Origin: a virus
Virus record (IMG/VR): IMGVR_UViG_3300017598_000263
Span: 1-64,000 of that record
DNA: 64,000 bases
Strand: one strand, 5' to 3'
Numbering within the stretch: position 1 is the stretch's first letter; the number at the start of each line of letters is the position of its first letter. The notes under the pieces are model-generated. The model saw only the letters and a list, made by a program, of their open reading frames with translations. It searched no databases and was not told the origin of the DNA. Below are positions 60,172 to 64,000 of this stretch, piece after piece. A program made the translations under genes and the position numbers.

Positions 60172-61935
60172 ATGCCCTCTGCTGCATTAGCTCATTTGCT
60201 GAAAAGAAAAGGTATCATAGTTCCTACAGGAGCTAGTGCAATAGATTTCTATGCTCCTTTAATAAACTCATTAATACCTAATAAAGGTATTGGTTCATAT
60301 ACAAATACTCGTAATGATGCAGATGCTACTTTTGTTGACTATGAAGATAAAATAATTCAAGTAGCTGCCAATGAAGCAAGATTTCCTGGATTGCGTAGAG
60401 TATCTAACCATATACCTGACAGTTCTGATGTATCACCAACTAATACTGCATTCAGTTGGTTATTCTCTATTGATGGTGGAGCAGTAGCAGCACCTGATAG
60501 TTCTTTAACAGCTAGACGTATTACACCTCACACAATCGGTATACTTGGTTGGACATGTAGTAGCTTACATCCTATTGGATCTACTGCATTAAATAGTCTA
60601 TGGGTAAGAACTAATATGTCTTCTCTTGGATTTATTAATGGTCATAATGGAGGAATAGCAGATAATATAACTGTGACTCCTAATGTATGGCAAAGAATAA
60701 CAGCTGATTACGCTATTGTAACTGCTACAGGTGCTTTTGGTTTATCTATGTCAGGTCTAAATCCTGCTTCTGACTGGATTGAAGTATGGCATCCACAAGC
60801 TGAAACTATATCAGGTGCTATAAATGATAATCCTAGTGAGTATGTTGATACTAATATAGACCATGGTACAGGTACTAATCACTCTAAGTATTTTACAGTT
60901 ACTAATCCAAATGAAGTAACAGATAATATTATTACTGAAACAGTATCATCAACAGCTATTACAGGTGCTCCAGGCTATCTAACAGAAGCCAATAGTGAGA
61001 ATATGGTTCTTCAATCAGAAGACTTTACTACTACTTGGGTAGATACTTGGGGTAGTGGTGTTACGGTCACTGCTGATGATACTACTGCACCGAACGGTGA
61101 AACTACTGCAGATAAAATTGCTAGAGATGGATCTTCTGGAGATGCCGTTAATCAAATTATAAGCTTAGCTACAGACACAAAATATTTTTTAAGCCTTTAT
61201 GTAAAGAATGTCGATGCTAACCAGAGCAGATTGCATCTATGGGATAATACTGCAGCTGCTTCAGCAGGATATGTACAAATAAACTGGTCCGGTACAACTC
61301 CAACATTACCTGGCGGTTCTCCTGCTGGAGCAAGGATTGTTGCTTTAATAGATGACTGGTATAGAGTAGAAGTTCCTTTTACTACTACTAATACTGGCGA
61401 TCACAGATTCTTGTTTATGCCTCAGTCTACAGGTGGAGCAGGTTGGAATGGTTCTAGTGTATATGTATGGGGTGCACAACTAGAAACTGAAGCAGTTTCA
61501 TCTTACATACCTACTACAACAGCTTCTGTTGTTAGAGCCAGAGATTACACAGGATACGATTTTGCTAATCTTAATGTAAACGAAGGTAGTATGACATTAA
61601 CAGTTACACCTCACGTAGATGTAACTGACTTTAGTGGTAATTGCAGAGTTATAAAAGGTGATAGTGCTGAATATGAAGCAATTATAGGACTTAGTAATAC
61701 TACAGGTAAATATTTTATAGACTCTGATGATACTCTTAATGCTTCATCAACAGTAGATGCTACTCCGCATATAACAGTATCCATAGCAGTAACTTGGTCA
61801 GTTACAGCTGGTACAATAAGTATTAGTGTAGATGGTGAAACACCTGTTGAAGTTTCAGGATTCATCGGTTTTGACTACACTGAATTTAATATTGGTGATG
61901 GTCTATTCAGTGGAACTGTTAGAGGAATCGATTAG
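60172..61935 (+). CDS. Tail spike / fiber with carbohydrate-binding-like modules
   Basis: 587 residues. N-terminal ~80 residues look like a head/tail-binding part (PSAALAHLLKRKGIIVPTGA). A module at ~275-455 (NMVLQSEDFTTTWV; IARDGSSGDAVNQI; VKNVDANQSRLHLWDNT; SSVYVWGAQLE) matches the CBM-like domains of phage head-spike fibers that bind polysaccharide, and a shorter related module lies near 95-215. The C-terminus (about 490-587) resembles ConA-like lectin strands. Likely receptor binding; no hydrolase motif is obvious. Confidence 0.65.
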   Translation: MPSAALAHLLKRKGIIVPTGASAIDFYAPLINSLIPNKGIGSYTNTRNDADATFVDYEDKIIQVAANEARFPGLRRVSNHIPDSSDVSPTNTAFSWLFSIDGGAVAAPDSSLTARRITPHTIGILGWTCSSLHPIGSTALNSLWVRTNMSSLGFINGHNGGIADNITVTPNVWQRITADYAIVTATGAFGLSMSGLNPASDWIEVWHPQAETISGAINDNPSEYVDTNIDHGTGTNHSKYFTVTNPNEVTDNIITETVSSTAITGAPGYLTEANSENMVLQSEDFTTTWVDTWGSGVTVTADDTTAPNGETTADKIARDGSSGDAVNQIISLATDTKYFLSLYVKNVDANQSRLHLWDNTAAASAGYVQINWSGTTPTLPGGSPAGARIVALIDDWYRVEVPFTTTNTGDHRFLFMPQSTGGAGWNGSSVYVWGAQLETEAVSSYIPTTTASVVRARDYTGYDFANLNVNEGSMTLTVTPHVDVTDFSGNCRVIKGDSAEYEAIIGLSNTTGKYFIDSDDTLNASSTVDATPHITVSIAVTWSVTAGTISISVDGETPVEVSGFIGFDYTEFNIGDGLFSGTVRGID

Positions 61936-62951
61936 TGAAAATATACAATAAAACATTCTCCGAGGATTCGTTAAGAACTTTATCAGGATGGGATGGTACT
62001 CCAGATCCTGCACAATTTTGTACATACTTTCCAAGTCTAATACACTGTGATGATTTTAATGGATTAACTACAGGTGAACTGGATGATGAAACTGCTTATG
62101 ACAGTTTTTACACTAACTTAAGTGGAGCAGAAGTTAAAGGCTCATTATGGAAAGAAGACACAGGTGGTTATTCTAATAGTACTTATGCTGACACAGGATG
62201 TCTTAAGTACTTATTAAACTCGGTAGATAGAAATGAATATCCAATGGAAACTATGCACCCACACCCAGGGTTAGATAGTACAGAAGACGTACTTTACTTT
62301 GGTTGTATGATTTATATATCAGCAGACATACTGTCTAAAATTTCTGGTCCTGATGGAGGTTTGCTTGGAGCTGGTTCTAAGCTAATGGCATTTCCTGCTT
62401 TAAATGGACAAGAAGCACGACCTATTGTATTTATGCAAACTATTCCTGACACAAGAGATGAACATCCAAATAGTGTTGTAACAACTAATCCAACAGATAC
62501 TACACCAGTTTATTGGATACCAATGCTATCTCCCACAGCATCTCAAACTAATGCCAGGGACGAAGAGAACAATTTTGAAAGAAGTGGTGCTGTTGGTTAT
62601 TACAATGGTGGAGATTTGCATGGATTTACGTTTAATGACTATGTAGATCAATGGATCTATGTAGAAATGCGAGTAGCTAAGACTGTTGCTGCTAACTCTA
62701 ACCATGAGCTATATATATACACACAAGATGGTGTATATCAAGGTGCTCATTTCGCTACTTATGGTGCAGATACACCAATGATTGAATGCGCTAGTGAAAC
62801 AATATCAGCATCTCACGGAAATTGGGATAGGCCGAGTTTCATGTATTGGATAGAGTATCATAGAGGTGCTACTGCAGAAACTTATACAAAACTTGATAAT
62901 GTAAGAATATCAACTACGTTTATGGGACCACCTGAAGGATTTGTAGTATGA
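61935..62951 (+). CDS. ConA-like beta-jelly-roll protein, possible receptor-binding or lyase
   Basis: 338 residues from a GTG at 61935 overlapping the previous stop (TAGTG). It starts MKIYNKTFSEDSLRTLSGWD, like the gene at 63433. The body has strands with YFGCMIYISADIL, WIPMLSP and YVDQWIYVEMRVAK and a C-terminal SFMYWIEYHRG, fitting a jelly-roll fold used by lectins and polysaccharide lyases. No catalytic residues could be assigned. Encoded in the receptor-binding cluster. Confidence 0.5.
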   Translation: MKIYNKTFSEDSLRTLSGWDGTPDPAQFCTYFPSLIHCDDFNGLTTGELDDETAYDSFYTNLSGAEVKGSLWKEDTGGYSNSTYADTGCLKYLLNSVDRNEYPMETMHPHPGLDSTEDVLYFGCMIYISADILSKISGPDGGLLGAGSKLMAFPALNGQEARPIVFMQTIPDTRDEHPNSVVTTNPTDTTPVYWIPMLSPTASQTNARDEENNFERSGAVGYYNGGDLHGFTFNDYVDQWIYVEMRVAKTVAANSNHELYIYTQDGVYQGAHFATYGADTPMIECASETISASHGNWDRPSFMYWIEYHRGATAETYTKLDNVRISTTFMGPPEGFVV

Positions 62952-63436
62952 GTATATATAGTGCAATAGTAGCAGTTCATCCAGATGTTGAATCAGAATT
63001 CGTAGATGAGAATGCTTTAAATGAAATGCCTGTTGAAATGAGACAAGCAGTTGAAGGTAGAAATAAAGCAGGATTAACCGGGCTAGCAGTACATAGTATT
63101 ACTTACCCGTGTTATTTAGTTTGGGGTTCTATTGAAGGTCTAGGAGCTGCTCAACTAAGATGGGGTGATAACCTCATAGTTATGGATACCTGGACAAAAA
63201 ATGGTACAAGAGCTGGTACTTACTACGAAAACGAAATTGATACTTCAGATCCAATGAATCCTATTGTAAATAGGGTACTGGTAGGTGAGCCGGTAAGAGA
63301 ACGTCATCCACAATTAATGAATATTCTTCCTGATGTTATTCTATATGATGCCGATGGTAATGAATTTGGAAGAAGTAGACCAACAGACTTTTCTACATTA
63401 CCTACTATATTAGGTCATGGAATAAGAGAAGTATGA
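62948..63436 (+). CDS. Hypothetical tail-cluster protein
   Basis: 162 residues (SIYSAIVAVHPDVESEFVDE; GTRAGTYYENEIDTSDPMNP). It overlaps the genes on both sides by four bases (ATGA). Mixed fold; no family. Possibly a fiber partner or assembly factor, from context. Confidence 0.5.
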   Translation: MSIYSAIVAVHPDVESEFVDENALNEMPVEMRQAVEGRNKAGLTGLAVHSITYPCYLVWGSIEGLGAAQLRWGDNLIVMDTWTKNGTRAGTYYENEIDTSDPMNPIVNRVLVGEPVRERHPQLMNILPDVILYDADGNEFGRSRPTDFSTLPTILGHGIREV

Positions 63437-64000
63437 AAGTTTATAATAAAGCTTTGGAAGGAACTTTTTTACAGTATGCTTCTGTTGTTGGAGGTAGACC
63501 AACATCCGGGGCTACTATAATACATGATACTTTTACTGATGATGATGCAACAATTCTAGACGGAAGAAAACCAGACATAATAAATTTACTAAATTCTGCC
63601 TGGATAAAAGCAAATACTTACGATATGGAAATTAGTGGAAATGAGTTAGTGTACATTCCTGCGGCAGAAACAGCTGAATATAAAGATAATGACCATATTA
63701 TTGACACTACGCTAACTGCTTTAACAATTGAAGTTGATGTAAGAGTTAGCAATATGGATGAAATTATTTACCATAGTGTTGTTATTAGGTATATCGATAA
63801 TTTAAACTCAACAGTTGTTCAATGGCAGTCAGCTGCTGGTATTGCTCATAGTTTACAAATCAAAGAACAAGTAGATGCTGAAGGATCTAGTGATATAGGT
63901 GGAGAAGGTGGAGGTCACACATTTGCTAATACAGATAATCTCGGTGAAAAGCACACTATGAGAATAGTAGATGATGGAAATACAATTACAGCTACGTTGT
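63433..64000 (+). CDS. ConA-like tail protein, cut by the window end
   Basis: An ATG overlapping the previous stop opens MKVYNKALEGTFLQYASVVG and stays open for 189 codons to the edge. The N-terminus repeats the MK-(I/V)-YNK start of the gene at 61935. The body has strands DTFTDDDATILDGRKP, ANTYDMEISGNELVYIP and IEVDVRVSNMDEIIYHSVVI, a lectin-like jelly-roll pattern. It is truncated here, so size and function are unknown. Confidence 0.65.
   Translation, partial: MKVYNKALEGTFLQYASVVGGRPTSGATIIHDTFTDDDATILDGRKPDIINLLNSAWIKANTYDMEISGNELVYIPAAETAEYKDNDHIIDTTLTALTIEVDVRVSNMDEIIYHSVVIRYIDNLNSTVVQWQSAAGIAHSLQIKEQVDAEGSSDIGGEGGGHTFANTDNLGEKHTMRIVDDGNTITATL

Noticed and set aside
1-64000. CRISPR arrays, insertion sequences, integrase or lysogeny genes
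   Set aside because: No spaced direct-repeat arrays, transposase motifs, recombinase catalytic motifs or repressor/attachment-site arrangement were seen.
1-64000. Endolysin and holin
   Set aside because: No lysozyme, amidase or transglycosylase motif was found. Small membrane proteins exist but none can be called a holin; the lysis genes may be outside the window.

Overview
The window is most of the genome of an AT-rich, apparently strictly lytic, tailed double-stranded DNA phage related to coliphage N4 (podovirus, Schitoviridae-like). It carries the defining pair of single-subunit RNA polymerases: a giant virion RNA polymerase (13220-19513) and a smaller second polymerase (45909-47864). Around them are an N4-style replication set and a terminase. 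I see no integrase, repressor or lysogeny module. The host cannot be read directly; base composition and protein style suggest a marine gammaproteobacterium such as Vibrio (weak inference). Both window ends cut genes. The start is probably the capsid C-terminus, and portal, scaffold and most of the capsid gene are missing. The genome therefore probably continues from 64000 through those genes back to position 1.

Layout. (1) 1-19513, rightward late block: capsid end and terminator, HeH-domain protein, a fiber plus two small genes repeating its N-terminal domain, a Calx-beta virion protein, three internal virion proteins and the virion RNA polymerase. (2) A hairpin at 19507-19528 separates convergent blocks. 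(3) 19537-44263, leftward middle block: SSB-like protein, Sak4-like ATPase, PD-(D/E)XK nuclease, DNA polymerase split into two genes, primase-like protein, MoxR ATPase plus partner, UvrD-type helicase, dNMP kinase, thymidylate synthase, TSCPD protein, many very small genes, several homing-type endonucleases and a tRNA-like gene. (4) 44404-50161, leftward early block with the second RNA polymerase between two paralogous endonuclease-like genes. (5) 50162-53129, a divergent control region and rightward early genes: a possible Acb2/Tad1-type protein, structured hairpins, a 16-bp cruciform beside a RepL-like initiator, and a Tad2-like protein. (6) 53182-64000, rightward packaging and tail genes: HNH and GIY-YIG-like genes, terminase subunits, adaptor and receptor-binding fibers.

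How it works (inference from N4): injected virion polymerase transcribes early genes from hairpin promoters, the second polymerase transcribes middle genes, and host polymerase aided by phage SSB transcribes late genes. Unusual points are a virion polymerase fused to an HEITH metalloprotease-like domain, polymerase II as one chain with His at the O-helix Tyr position, a DNA polymerase split by inserted genes, a tRNA-like gene with an approximately 80-nt insert, and a compact candidate anti-defense region. Many real genes start downstream of their longest reading frame; starts were chosen by ribosome binding site and neighbour overlap. Eleven additional genes of 59 residues or fewer were found by reading the gaps.
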